Assembly: GCA_903893215.1 (NCBI GenBank)
Contig: CAITLJ010000028.1
Span: 1 to 50,798 of the forward strand
DNA from: an uncultured Ferrovum sp.
Lineage (GTDB): Bacteria; Pseudomonadota; Gammaproteobacteria; Burkholderiales; Ferrovaceae
Direction of reading: 5' to 3'
Length of the DNA: 50,798 bases
Shown here: piece after piece, positions 33,183 through 43,153 of the stretch
Layout: the number at the start of each line of letters is the position of its first letter
How positions within the stretch are numbered: position 1 is the stretch's first letter
Notes under the pieces: model-generated
Databases searched by the model: none
Seen by the model: the letters and a program-made list of their open reading frames with translations, nothing else
What the model was told of the DNA's origin: nothing
Position numbers and translations under genes: made by a program

Positions 33183-33629
33183 ATGAGCCAGGAAGATACC
33201 GTCAGCGTGTTGAACGACCTGATCCAGACCTCGGAAGATGGCAAGAAAGGATTTGCCGACGCGGCTGAGCACGTGCAGCTCAGCAACCTGAAAACCGTAT
33301 TCGAAGCCCGCTCGCTCGATTGCGCGGCTGCGGCGATCGAACTGCAGTCACTGGTCGGATCACTCGGCGGCGTGCCGCGCGACAGTGGCACCCTGGCCGG
33401 CGCTGCCCGCCGCGGATGGGCATCGGTACGGGCCTCGCTGGGCAGCTCTGACCGCACCATCCTGGACGAGGTGGAAAGTGCCGAAGATGTGGCCAAGGCA
33501 GCATACGCCAAGGCGCTCACGGTCGACCTGCCCGGTTCGATCCGTAGCGTGATCGAACGGCAAAGCGCGGGTGCCGTGCGTAACCATGACCTGATCCGCA
33601 GCCTGCGTGACGCCCAGCCGTTTGCCTGA
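33183..33629 (+). CDS. PA2169 family four-helix-bundle protein (DUF2383)
   Basis: A 148-residue ferritin-like four-helix protein of the DUF2383/PA2169 family (pattern SVLNDLIQTSEDGKKGF, then LGGVPRDSGTLAGAARRGWA). Function unknown; family members are often stress-associated. Glu/Asp/His residues in the helices could bind metal, which is a guess. It is divergent from the GST gene. Its ATG follows AAGGAACGACC, a good ribosome site. Confidence 0.88.
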   Translation: MSQEDTVSVLNDLIQTSEDGKKGFADAAEHVQLSNLKTVFEARSLDCAAAAIELQSLVGSLGGVPRDSGTLAGAARRGWASVRASLGSSDRTILDEVESAEDVAKAAYAKALTVDLPGSIRSVIERQSAGAVRNHDLIRSLRDAQPFA

Positions 33630-33767
33630 TGCCGGAAATGGGTTGACCCACGCCGCGGAGTGGGCCACCCTCTGAATGTGTTCATTGCATGGAGATCCCA
33701 TGGACTGTTGCCCAGGTCGACCCGAGTAAATCTCAGCGCGATTCGCGGCCAGCCTCCATGCGCTCCG

Positions 33768-33872
33768 CCATCCCGCTGATCCAGCGGGATGGTGCCCTCC
33801 AACGTTGTGTCTGAACGGATGCGGTCCGTTCACCGCGTTGCGGTGCCCTCCCCGATTGTTGTCTCAACGCGG
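33768..33872. ncRNA. three-hairpin structured element with repeated GGTGCCCTCC
   Basis: Three consecutive stem-loops in the katG upstream region. (1) An 11-bp perfect stem, left arm 33768-33778, right arm 33782-33792, 3-nt loop. (2) An 8-bp stem TGAACGGA / TCCGTTCA at 33812-33832. (3) An 8-bp stem CCGCGTTG / CAACGCGG at 33833-33840 and 33865-33872 with a 24-nt loop. The decamer GGTGCCCTCC occurs at 33791-33800 and in the loop of stem 3 (33842-33851), each followed by a TTGT-rich stretch. The last stem abuts the Shine-Dalgarno site of the following small gene. It could be a small RNA or a leader; no known RNA family was recognised. Confidence 0.4.
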
Positions 33873-33883
33873 AGATGCACCCC

Positions 33884-34066
33884 ATGAACCTCAACCTGCC
33901 CAAACTGCTTCCTGTCCTCGCCGGCATGCTGCCCACCCTCCACGTGTGGTGGACGCATTACAACGCCAGCAACACCGAAGTGCAGCATCTGCCGCGTCAT
34001 GGCGAAGCCGATCGCATCCCGCGACCGGGTGCTTACGCTCTGCTGTCCGGTTACGTGCCTGATTAG
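33884..34066 (+). CDS. small hypothetical protein upstream of katG
   Basis: A 60-residue frame with a GGAG ribosome site (33871-33874) nine bases before its ATG; an in-frame ATG also lies at 33875. The N-terminus is hydrophobic (LPKLLPVLAGMLPTLHVWW), followed by a polar half with His and Asn residues. It may be a small membrane or secreted peptide. I recognise no family. It follows the hairpin element directly and ends 100 bp before katG. The good ribosome site argues for it being real; the lack of a known homologue argues for caution. Confidence 0.4.
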   Translation: MNLNLPKLLPVLAGMLPTLHVWWTHYNASNTEVQHLPRHGEADRIPRPGAYALLSGYVPD

Positions 34067-34130
34067 GATCCAGCCGGCTTATCAGACCGATCCGAAAATG
34101 TAATTGGTAAAAGGTTAGCGTCCAAACTAA

Positions 34131-36377
<2,247 letters not shown>

Positions 36378-36477
36378 TCGTCTGACCCGAGGGCACCCCG
36401 CACAGTGGCGTGATTTACCGGGGTAAGCCCGCGTTATTGGACGCATGGCACCGGCCGGCTTGCAGTCAGACTCAAGC

Positions 36478-38169
36478 ATGGCAAAACTTCTGCACTCCGG
36501 ACCGATCAGCACCGTTGCTGCCCAGGGTACGCTCTGGGCCAGTGGCGGCTACGACAACCGCATCATCCTCTGGGACACCCGCTTGGGCCAGCCACAGGCG
36601 CTGGCACAAGGGGTGCACGACCATCTGGTCAACCATTGCGAATTCAGCCCGGACGGGCGTCATCTGGTCAGTGCAGGCAGCGATTACACGGCACGGATCT
36701 GGTCGCTGCCCGCCTTGACACTGCAGACGGTACTGAGCGGCCACGGAGATGACGTCGACATGGCAGTATTCTCGCCCGACAGCCAGTGGGTGGCCACCTG
36801 CGCGCTGGACCGCGCCGTGCGCGTATTCGATCTTACAGGGCGCTGCCATCACACCTTTCTGGGCCATGCCGGCAACATCATTTCGCTGCTGTGGCGTCCG
36901 GACGGCCGCACGCTGGTCAGCTCCGGTGTGGACGGCACCGTGCGCGAGTGGAGTCTGGACAGCGGCACTCAGGCCAACTGCCATGACCTGCAGGGCATCC
37001 GCACCGACACCATCGTGACCGATACCCTGGGCCGTATCCTGGCCGGTGACGATCGGGGCCGAATTGCGATACTCACCGACGGTCCACCCCGCTACCTGCA
37101 AGCTCATCAGGCCGGCGTGAAGAAACTGGTGTTCAGCGCCGAAGAACGCGTCCTGGTGTCGCTCAGCTATGACCGCACCCTGGCGATCTGGTCGCTCGGC
37201 CAGGATGGCGCGCTGACGGAGCAGCAACGCGCCGCACTGCCCGCACTGATCTGGTCGCGCGCCGCCGCCGTGCTGACGGGCGGCCGGCTGCTGGTTGGCA
37301 CGTTCGGTACCCGTCCAGCCGTGTATGACTGGAGACAGGACCGCTGGGAACTGGACGGCATCGAGGCAGGCAACAGCATCAATGCGGTCACCATCCAGGA
37401 CGGGCACTGTTTTACCGTGGGTGACGCCGGCGTGGTGCGTCGCGACGGACAGCCGTGGGCGCAGATGCACAGCCTGTGCAATTTTCTGGTCGCGGCCGGT
37501 TCGCGCCTGTTCACGGGCGGCCAACTGGGTCAGTTGTTTGACGCCCATACCGGCGCACTGGTCTTCGAATTCCACTCGCCGCTCAATTGCGGCACCACCT
37601 TTACGCGCGCGGGCCGCCTGCACCTGGCGGTGGGTACCTACACCGGCGAATTGCTGATCTTTGACCACGCCGACGGCGACGGGATCGGCCTGGTCGCCAC
37701 CATTGCAGCCTTTGGCAGTGCGGTGAAGGGGCTCACCTGCAACGGTGACCTGCTGTTTGCCGTATGCGCCTCCACCGCAATCGCCTGGTACGACTGTGCA
37801 AGCCTGACGCTGACGCGCGCCGTGGCCCATGCCCATGACAAGATTGCCAATGCGTGTGCCTGCGCCGGTCCGGGCCGGGTCGCCACCGTGGCACGTGATC
37901 GCACCCTGCGGCTCTGGAGTGACCAAGCCACCGAGGTCCATCTGACACCGCATCCGAATTCGGTCAAATGCTTGGCGGCCAGTCTGGACGGCACCCGCTT
38001 GCTGACGGGCAGCTATGGCGGCACGATCGCTGCCTTTGATCTTCCCTCGCGGGCATGGACGCGCTTCGAACGGATCAGCAGCGCCGGTATCGCCTCGATC
38101 ACCTTCGATCCGGCGCACGACTGCTTCATCGCGGCGGATTACGATGGGGGTTTGCATGTCGTTCACTGA
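36478..38169 (+). CDS. WD40-repeat beta-propeller protein
   Basis: A 563-residue protein composed of WD40 repeats, probably two propellers. Clear blades include RIILWD, ARIWSLP, VRVFDLT, VREWSLD, LAIWSLG and LRLWSD, each preceded by a GH/DH-type turn and an FSPDGRHLVSAG-like strand. There is no signal peptide, no membrane span and no fused enzymatic domain, so it is a cytoplasmic scaffold. An alternative ATG at 36445 is in frame; neither has a strong ribosome site. The 3' end overlaps the SUMF1-like gene by 14 bp, so the two are co-translated. Bacterial WD40 proteins commonly assemble or sense partner complexes; the partner is suggested to be the overlapping SUMF1-like protein. Confidence 0.9.
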   Translation: MAKLLHSGPISTVAAQGTLWASGGYDNRIILWDTRLGQPQALAQGVHDHLVNHCEFSPDGRHLVSAGSDYTARIWSLPALTLQTVLSGHGDDVDMAVFSPDSQWVATCALDRAVRVFDLTGRCHHTFLGHAGNIISLLWRPDGRTLVSSGVDGTVREWSLDSGTQANCHDLQGIRTDTIVTDTLGRILAGDDRGRIAILTDGPPRYLQAHQAGVKKLVFSAEERVLVSLSYDRTLAIWSLGQDGALTEQQRAALPALIWSRAAAVLTGGRLLVGTFGTRPAVYDWRQDRWELDGIEAGNSINAVTIQDGHCFTVGDAGVVRRDGQPWAQMHSLCNFLVAAGSRLFTGGQLGQLFDAHTGALVFEFHSPLNCGTTFTRAGRLHLAVGTYTGELLIFDHADGDGIGLVATIAAFGSAVKGLTCNGDLLFAVCASTAIAWYDCASLTLTRAVAHAHDKIANACACAGPGRVATVARDRTLRLWSDQATEVHLTPHPNSVKCLAASLDGTRLLTGSYGGTIAAFDLPSRAWTRFERISSAGIASITFDPAHDCFIAADYDGGLHVVH

Positions 38170-39184
38170 AGGCGCCGCGGTTGCGAATGCCTTCCACTGG
38201 CCGCGCTTTGAGCACGTGCTGTGCGGCACCCAGACCGACCGGGAGCGGCTTGGCATGCCCGAGCGCTATACGGCCGATTGCTTTCTGCACGCCCTGCCAA
38301 AAACCATGGCACGGCTGCGCCTGGCGCCGGAAGACACGCTGATCCGGATGGTCGACAACGATGCACTGAGCCTGGTGGAACGTTATGCGGCAGGCCAGCT
38401 GCTCGCCTTGCTGGATGACCGGCGCCTGAATGTGTACCGGCCGGAGATGCGGCAGGTTGCCGGTGGCACCGTAGCCGTCGGGTTGGCGTACGAAGACCTC
38501 GATCGGGTGCTGGACGAACTGGACGGCCTCGGCATCGATCCGGCGTGGATCCGCAAGGAATGTCCACGCCACCTGGTTGATCTGGCCCCGTACCGGCTTG
38601 CCCGATTTCCGGTCACCAATCTGGAATACCGGGAATTCCTGCAGGACACGGGGCACGCCGAACTGCCGGCAAGCTGGGCTTACCGGCGTTTTCCGCAGGA
38701 ACGCGCCAATCACCCGGTGTACGGCCTGACACCGCAGGCCGGTGACGCCTATGCCGCATGGCTGAGTGAAGTTACCGGCCGCAGATTCCGGCTGCCGACC
38801 GAAGCGGAATGGGAATACGCTGCTGCCGGCCCGACTGGACTGGCGTTTCCCTGGGGCACCCACTTTGACGCCAGCCTGTGCAACAGCTGCGAGACCGGGA
38901 TTTTTGACAGCACACCGGTCGGCATCTTTCCTGGCGGGGCGTCACCTTTCGGCGTCGAGGAAATGGCGGGCAATGTGGAAGAATACGTGAGCGACCGTTA
39001 TGCCCCCTACCCCGGCGGCGATCTGGTCGACGACCATCTGCGCCAGATCCACGGCGACTACCGGGTTGCGCGAGGCGGCAGCTTTGCGCGCTTTCGTGAT
39101 CTGACCCGCACGCGTCGTCGACACGGACAGAACCCGCGCTCGGTGACCTACACGATGGGGTTCCGGCTGGCCGAAACCCCATGA
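38156..39184 (+). CDS. SUMF1/EgtB/PvdO-fold protein lacking FGE copper cysteines
   Basis: A 342-residue protein. Residues about 140-340 are a formylglycine-generating-enzyme (SUMF1) fold: YRLARFPVTNLEYREFL, RLPTEAEWEYAAAG (212-225), AGNVEEYVSD (271-280) and RVARGGSFARFRD (303-315), ending MGFRLAETP. In true FGE the region after RGGS carries the copper-binding cysteine pair; here it is ARFRD and no Cys is present. There is also no DinB domain of EgtB type. Residues 1 to about 135 are an additional helical region that I do not recognise. The ATG at 38156 has GGGGG five bases upstream and overlaps the WD40 stop. It could be an inactive binding module or a distinct iron enzyme. It converges with the small peptide gene 10 bp after its stop. 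Confidence 0.85.
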   Translation: MSFTEGAAVANAFHWPRFEHVLCGTQTDRERLGMPERYTADCFLHALPKTMARLRLAPEDTLIRMVDNDALSLVERYAAGQLLALLDDRRLNVYRPEMRQVAGGTVAVGLAYEDLDRVLDELDGLGIDPAWIRKECPRHLVDLAPYRLARFPVTNLEYREFLQDTGHAELPASWAYRRFPQERANHPVYGLTPQAGDAYAAWLSEVTGRRFRLPTEAEWEYAAAGPTGLAFPWGTHFDASLCNSCETGIFDSTPVGIFPGGASPFGVEEMAGNVEEYVSDRYAPYPGGDLVDDHLRQIHGDYRVARGGSFARFRDLTRTRRRHGQNPRSVTYTMGFRLAETP

Positions 39185-39194
39185 CCACGTGAGG

Positions 39195-39374
39195 TCAGGC
39201 GGTGGTGTTCAGTCTGGTGCCGACATTGCCACTGGTGGCCAGCATCTGCAGTGCCGGCGCCGGCGACGCTTCGGCTGCGGGCGGTGGCGGCGGCGGCGCG
39301 GCGGTCTTTGCGGACGACACCGGGCTGGTCATCATCGCGGAATAACCACCACCGCCAGAAATTGGCATACCCAT
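39195..39374 (-). CDS. small Gly/Ala/Pro-rich peptide, possible precursor
   Basis: A 59-residue gene with a strong ribosome site: AGGAG at 39387-39383, eight bases before the ATG. The peptide begins MGMPISGGGGYSAMM, continues with a Ser/Thr region, a run of six prolines (27-32) and an Ala/Pro stretch, and ends ALQMLATSGNVGTRLNTTA. It follows the ATP-grasp gene by 58 bp on the same strand. The SD overlaps the arm of a small hairpin (39385-39403). It could be a substrate of the ATP-grasp ligase. The C-terminal SGNVGTRLNTTA also recalls tails of YjfB-type motility peptides, so the identity is open. Cysteine is absent, so it is not a lanthipeptide-type precursor. Confidence 0.55.
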   Translation of the reverse strand: MGMPISGGGGYSAMMTSPVSSAKTAAPPPPPPAAEASPAPALQMLATSGNVGTRLNTTA

Positions 39375-39432
39375 GATTCTTTCTCCTGAAAAGGGGCTTC
39401 AGGGCAGATAACGGCAGTCCGCCAGAAAACCT

Positions 39433-40698
39433 TTAATCCAGGCGCAGATGGATTTCGGCAATTAACGCTTCGGCACTGGCCTCCGCCAAGGCCTGCGTCT
39501 CGCCCACTGCCATCACGTAAAGCACCCGATCACCATTGTTGCGCGGTGGCCGCACCCGGTCGCCCGGATTACGGAAGGCCACCACACGCCGTATCCGGTC
39601 CGACACCTCAAGGGGAAACTCAATCGCGGCCACGGTGCCCTCACGGTCACTGGTGAGCCAACGGATGGCACAGAACTGCGCTGGTGGCTGGTTATGCCAT
39701 GCATCGCGGGCCCGCCATTCGCCCAGCGGGTGCCCCAGATGCAGATCAATCAAACCCTCATACAGCGAAGCGCCCAGTGCATACCCCATCTGGAAGGGAA
39801 TTTGCGCACTGACCAGCCGTGGATTGATTTCAACCAGGTAGGGGCCGTCTTCGGCCACGATCATCTCGATGTGGGTAGCACCAAAGTTAAAGCCGACGGC
39901 ATCAAGAATGCGCAAGGCATAAGCCTGCAGCATGGCCAGATCGTGGCGCTGCGACGGAAAGCAACTGCCGCCCATGGCGAATGACGGCGGTTTCATCATC
40001 ACCTTGTCGTTCACGCCAAGGAACAACCGCTCCTGCGCGCTGACCAGAAAATCACAACCGACCATGTGCCCGCGTATGTATTGCTCGACCGACCAGTGGC
40101 GGCTCGCCCGCACGCCAAAACCATAGTCCGTGGCAGCGGACTGATCCTCGCGCATTCCTGCCACAAGACGGATCAGATCGTCGGACGATTCCAGCAAGCT
40201 GACTTCCTGCGAGCCATAGCCGTCAGCAGGCTTCACCACCACTGGGTAACCGATCCTGGTGACGGCCTCGACCACTTCGTCGGCGCTGGTTGCGGCAGCA
40301 AAAGCCGGCTGCCGGATGCCTTGCGCGGCAAGTGCCTCGCGCACGGCCACCTTGTCGCGCAGACGGACGGCGACCGCAGGCTCGAGAAACAGCAAACCGA
40401 GACGATCAGCAATCCGGCTGGCCTCGATCAGACGGATATCAATCAGGCAGAGCACTGCGCCGAAGGGCTCCAGGGCGTGCAGGGCCATGACGCGCTGCTC
40501 GAACGTGTCGTAATCAAAACCGGCAATCTCCAGCACCTGATGCACCAGTGTCAGACAGCTGTTGGCGTGGTCGCCCTGGCGCTGATAGTGCGCGAGATCG
40601 CTGGTACAGAATGTCACCTGATGGCCCATTCGCACCGCGTCTTCCAGAATGGTGAAATCGTTGCCGCCGGGAAGATCGAGCAGGAGCAGATGGGCCAT
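39433..40698 (-). CDS. ATP-grasp domain ligase
   Basis: A 421-residue ATP-grasp enzyme, related in layout to the L-amino-acid ligase/BacD and biotin-carboxylase-like group. Preatp-grasp Rossmann-like N-terminus (MAHLLLLDLPGGNDFTILE); ATP-binding core with K116 (RDKVAV), YPVVVKPADGYGSQ (K156), VEQYIRGHMVG; metal/ATP acidic residues in HIEMIVAEDG (E278) and EINPR (290-294). It would form an amide or similar bond between a carboxylate (via acyl phosphate) and an amine, with substrates unknown. The ATG at 40698 begins the domain; upstream in-frame sequence is spurious. It lies 65 bp after the P-type ATPase and just ahead of the 59-residue peptide gene, which is the natural candidate substrate. 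Confidence 0.88.
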   Translation of the reverse strand: MAHLLLLDLPGGNDFTILEDAVRMGHQVTFCTSDLAHYQRQGDHANSCLTLVHQVLEIAGFDYDTFEQRVMALHALEPFGAVLCLIDIRLIEASRIADRLGLLFLEPAVAVRLRDKVAVREALAAQGIRQPAFAAATSADEVVEAVTRIGYPVVVKPADGYGSQEVSLLESSDDLIRLVAGMREDQSAATDYGFGVRASRHWSVEQYIRGHMVGCDFLVSAQERLFLGVNDKVMMKPPSFAMGGSCFPSQRHDLAMLQAYALRILDAVGFNFGATHIEMIVAEDGPYLVEINPRLVSAQIPFQMGYALGASLYEGLIDLHLGHPLGEWRARDAWHNQPPAQFCAIRWLTSDREGTVAAIEFPLEVSDRIRRVVAFRNPGDRVRPPRNNGDRVLYVMAVGETQALAEASAEALIAEIHLRLD

Positions 40699-40763
40699 GG
40701 GTGCGTATCGTCCTGCGCGATGAATTAAAATCCAGCACCCCAGTATGCAAGGATGTCTGGACG

Positions 40764-43148
40764 TCAGGCAATGCGCAGGTGGGCAAACAGCCGGAGTTTG
40801 ACGACGTCCAGCACAAAGGCCAGACCGGCAGCTGCCACCATCACGCCGAGCACCATACGGGCAGGCAGCGCAACCATCATCACCCCGTTGACCGCAAGCA
40901 CGCTGAACAGCAGCACATCGAGGGCGGTGGAGGCCATCAGCCACGCGCCTGGCCGCGAACACCAGAGATGGCGGCGTTCACGTGACACATAGAATACTGC
41001 CTGGCCGCTGAACACCAGGGTGATCACGGTGAGGGTGCGCAGTGATTGCGCGTCCAGCCCCCACTGGTAGCGACCAAGCAACAGACTGCCAATGCAGAAG
41101 CCAAGATCACAGAGTCCCAGGGCAATGGCGGCCAGCGTGAGATGACCGATCCGCCAGACATTTGGCGTGGCCGAGGGTCGTACGTTGTCGGTTGCCGACG
41201 AGATTGCCAGAAAGTCTCCAGCCACCATCATCATCACCATCAGCAGGGGGGTCAGCACCGCCTGACCGGAAATCAGCAGGCCGGCCAGCAGGAACAACAC
41301 CTGCACCACCTTGTGGATGATTGAGCGCAGGGTATAGGTCAGGACGCGCTGGAACATGATGCGCCCCTCCTCCACCGCGGCCACCACCCCGCTCAGGCCG
41401 GGTTCGGTGAGCACCAACCCGGCTGCCGATTTGGCCACATCGGTTGCCGTGAACACGGCAACCCCCATCTGCGCCTGACGCAGGGCCGGGGCGTCGTTGG
41501 CCCCATCACCACACATGCCGACCACGTGACCGGCGCGCTGCAGCGCCTGCACCAGGGCGAATTTTTCCTCGGGCAACACGCGCGCGAAGACGCCGTACTG
41601 GTCAGGCTGCACATCCCCCGGCAACGGCATGGCTGCGCACAGCGCCCCCTGAATGCCGACTGCATCCGCCACCACCTTCGCAGTCACGGCTGAGTCACCG
41701 GTCACCATCACGGTGCGCACCCCGAGCGACCGCAGCTGCGACACCAGCGCCGCCGCATCATCCCGAGTCGGGTCGCTCAACGCAATCACGCCGGCCAGTT
41801 GCAGGGCAGGCGGCGCCCCGATTGCCAGTGCGAGCACGCGAAACCCCTGCCCTTCCAGTTCATGTACCAAGGCACTCGCGGTTGGCGAGGCATCTGCCAT
41901 GGGCGCAAGCACGGCATAGGCCCCCTTGATCACGCGCAAGGTGTGTCCCTTGACGTCGGTCACCATGGCCTCCGCCAACTTGCGGGCAGGATCAAAGGGC
42001 AGAAAGCTTTGCAGGGTCCACGGGTGATCGGCCTGCGCAGGCACAGCCGCCCGGATCGCCGCATCGAGCGGATCGGCGCCACTTCCGGAGCTGGCCAGCG
42101 CGGCAAGTGCGAGCACCCCGGCAGGCTCGAACCCTGGCAGTGCACGACAGGCCGTCACCGCCATCGCATTGCGCGTGAGCGTTCCAGTCTTGTCCACACA
42201 CAGCACGTCCATGCCTGCGGCTTCATCCAGAGCAGACAGGCGGGTCGGCAACACCCCGCGCTCAGCCAGGGCGCGCGCGCCGACCGTTGCGGCCAGCGTG
42301 AACATCGACGGCAGCGCCACCGGAATCGATGCCAGCATGGCAACCAGCACCAGCGGGGCGATCTGGACAAAAGGGAGTCCCAGATGCACGGCCACGGCGA
42401 TCAACACCGCAATCACGCTCCCATTGAACAGCGCCAGGTTGCGCACCACGCGCATCACGGTTTTCTGCTGCGTGCTCTCGACATGTGCGGTGCGGATCAA
42501 TTCGGCGTTGCGGCCAAACTTGGTGCGCGCCCCGGTTGCCACCACCTCGGCCAATGCCTCGCCGCGTCTGACCAGCGCCCCGGCAAACGCAACAAATCCT
42601 GCGCCGGCCTCGACCGGCACCGACTCACCAGTCAGCATGGACTGATCGATCAGGATGGCGCCGCTGAGCAGCCGGACATCGGCCGGTACCACGCCGCCCA
42701 GCGACAGGCGAATCAGGTCACCGTCGACCAGCGCGCCGGCAGCCAACACGCACCAGTTGCCGTCGCGAAGCACGGAGGCGTGCAGGGGCAGCCGCGATTT
42801 GAGGGCGTCCAGCGTGGCTTGGGCGCGCCTCTCCTGCACGAACGCCAGCCCGGCATTGAACAACAACAACACCCCAATGGCGGCGGCCTCTGGATATTCG
42901 CCAAGCGCCAACTGCAGCAAGAGCACAAGCTCCAGCATCCAGGGGACCGGTGCCCACAGCTTGCCGAGGGCACGTCGCACCGGGTGATCTGTCAGTTCGG
43001 TCTTGCCGTTACCACCGTTGCCTGCCCGACGACGCAGCACCTCTGCGGAGGTCAGCCCGGTAACCGGATCAGCGATTTGCGCCGGCGTTGGCGTGGGCGT
43101 TGGCGTTGACGTTGGCGTTGGCGTAGGCGTTGACGTGGGCACCGCCAT
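40764..43148 (-). CDS. P3-type (proton-efflux-like) P-type ATPase
   Basis: A 794-residue cation ATPase. Signatures: MLTGESVPVE (actuator), SIPVALPSMFTLAATVGA (helix M4), CVDKTGTLTRNAM (phosphorylated Asp near residue 320), VLPEEKFALVQ and MCGDGANDAPALRQAQMGVA. The M4 sequence IPVALP and the compact size place it in the plasma-membrane proton pump class (P3A). About ten membrane helices. The N-terminus is a Thr-Pro repeat coded by a hexanucleotide tract. The ATG at 43148 is used; the codon at 43157 is TTG. It starts 5 bp after the upstream nitroreductase stop, so both are in one operon, perhaps with the ATP-grasp gene. Confidence 0.9.
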   Translation of the reverse strand: MAVPTSTPTPTPTSTPTPTPTPAQIADPVTGLTSAEVLRRRAGNGGNGKTELTDHPVRRALGKLWAPVPWMLELVLLLQLALGEYPEAAAIGVLLLFNAGLAFVQERRAQATLDALKSRLPLHASVLRDGNWCVLAAGALVDGDLIRLSLGGVVPADVRLLSGAILIDQSMLTGESVPVEAGAGFVAFAGALVRRGEALAEVVATGARTKFGRNAELIRTAHVESTQQKTVMRVVRNLALFNGSVIAVLIAVAVHLGLPFVQIAPLVLVAMLASIPVALPSMFTLAATVGARALAERGVLPTRLSALDEAAGMDVLCVDKTGTLTRNAMAVTACRALPGFEPAGVLALAALASSGSGADPLDAAIRAAVPAQADHPWTLQSFLPFDPARKLAEAMVTDVKGHTLRVIKGAYAVLAPMADASPTASALVHELEGQGFRVLALAIGAPPALQLAGVIALSDPTRDDAAALVSQLRSLGVRTVMVTGDSAVTAKVVADAVGIQGALCAAMPLPGDVQPDQYGVFARVLPEEKFALVQALQRAGHVVGMCGDGANDAPALRQAQMGVAVFTATDVAKSAAGLVLTEPGLSGVVAAVEEGRIMFQRVLTYTLRSIIHKVVQVLFLLAGLLISGQAVLTPLLMVMMMVAGDFLAISSATDNVRPSATPNVWRIGHLTLAAIALGLCDLGFCIGSLLLGRYQWGLDAQSLRTLTVITLVFSGQAVFYVSRERRHLWCSRPGAWLMASTALDVLLFSVLAVNGVMMVALPARMVLGVMVAAAGLAFVLDVVKLRLFAHLRIA
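43084..43141. repeat. GGCGTT hexanucleotide tandem repeat coding Thr-Pro run
   Basis: Nine or so imperfect copies of GGCGTT (with GACGTT, GGCGTG and GGCGTA variants) read on the minus strand as Thr-Pro/Thr-Ser repeats at the N-terminus of the P-type ATPase. Since units are 6 bp, gain or loss of copies keeps frame and only changes tail length. Confidence 0.9.
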
Positions 43149-43153
43149 CGGAC

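Noticed and set aside
36472-38256. 594-codon open frame opposite the WD40 gene
   Set aside because: Shadow of the repetitive WD40 coding sequence; no ribosome site and no family signature.
39189-39389. 66-codon Arg-rich plus-strand frame between the SUMF1-like and ATP-grasp genes
   Set aside because: It starts at GTG without a ribosome site and is the mirror of the peptide gene; the minus-strand frame has AGGAG at correct spacing.
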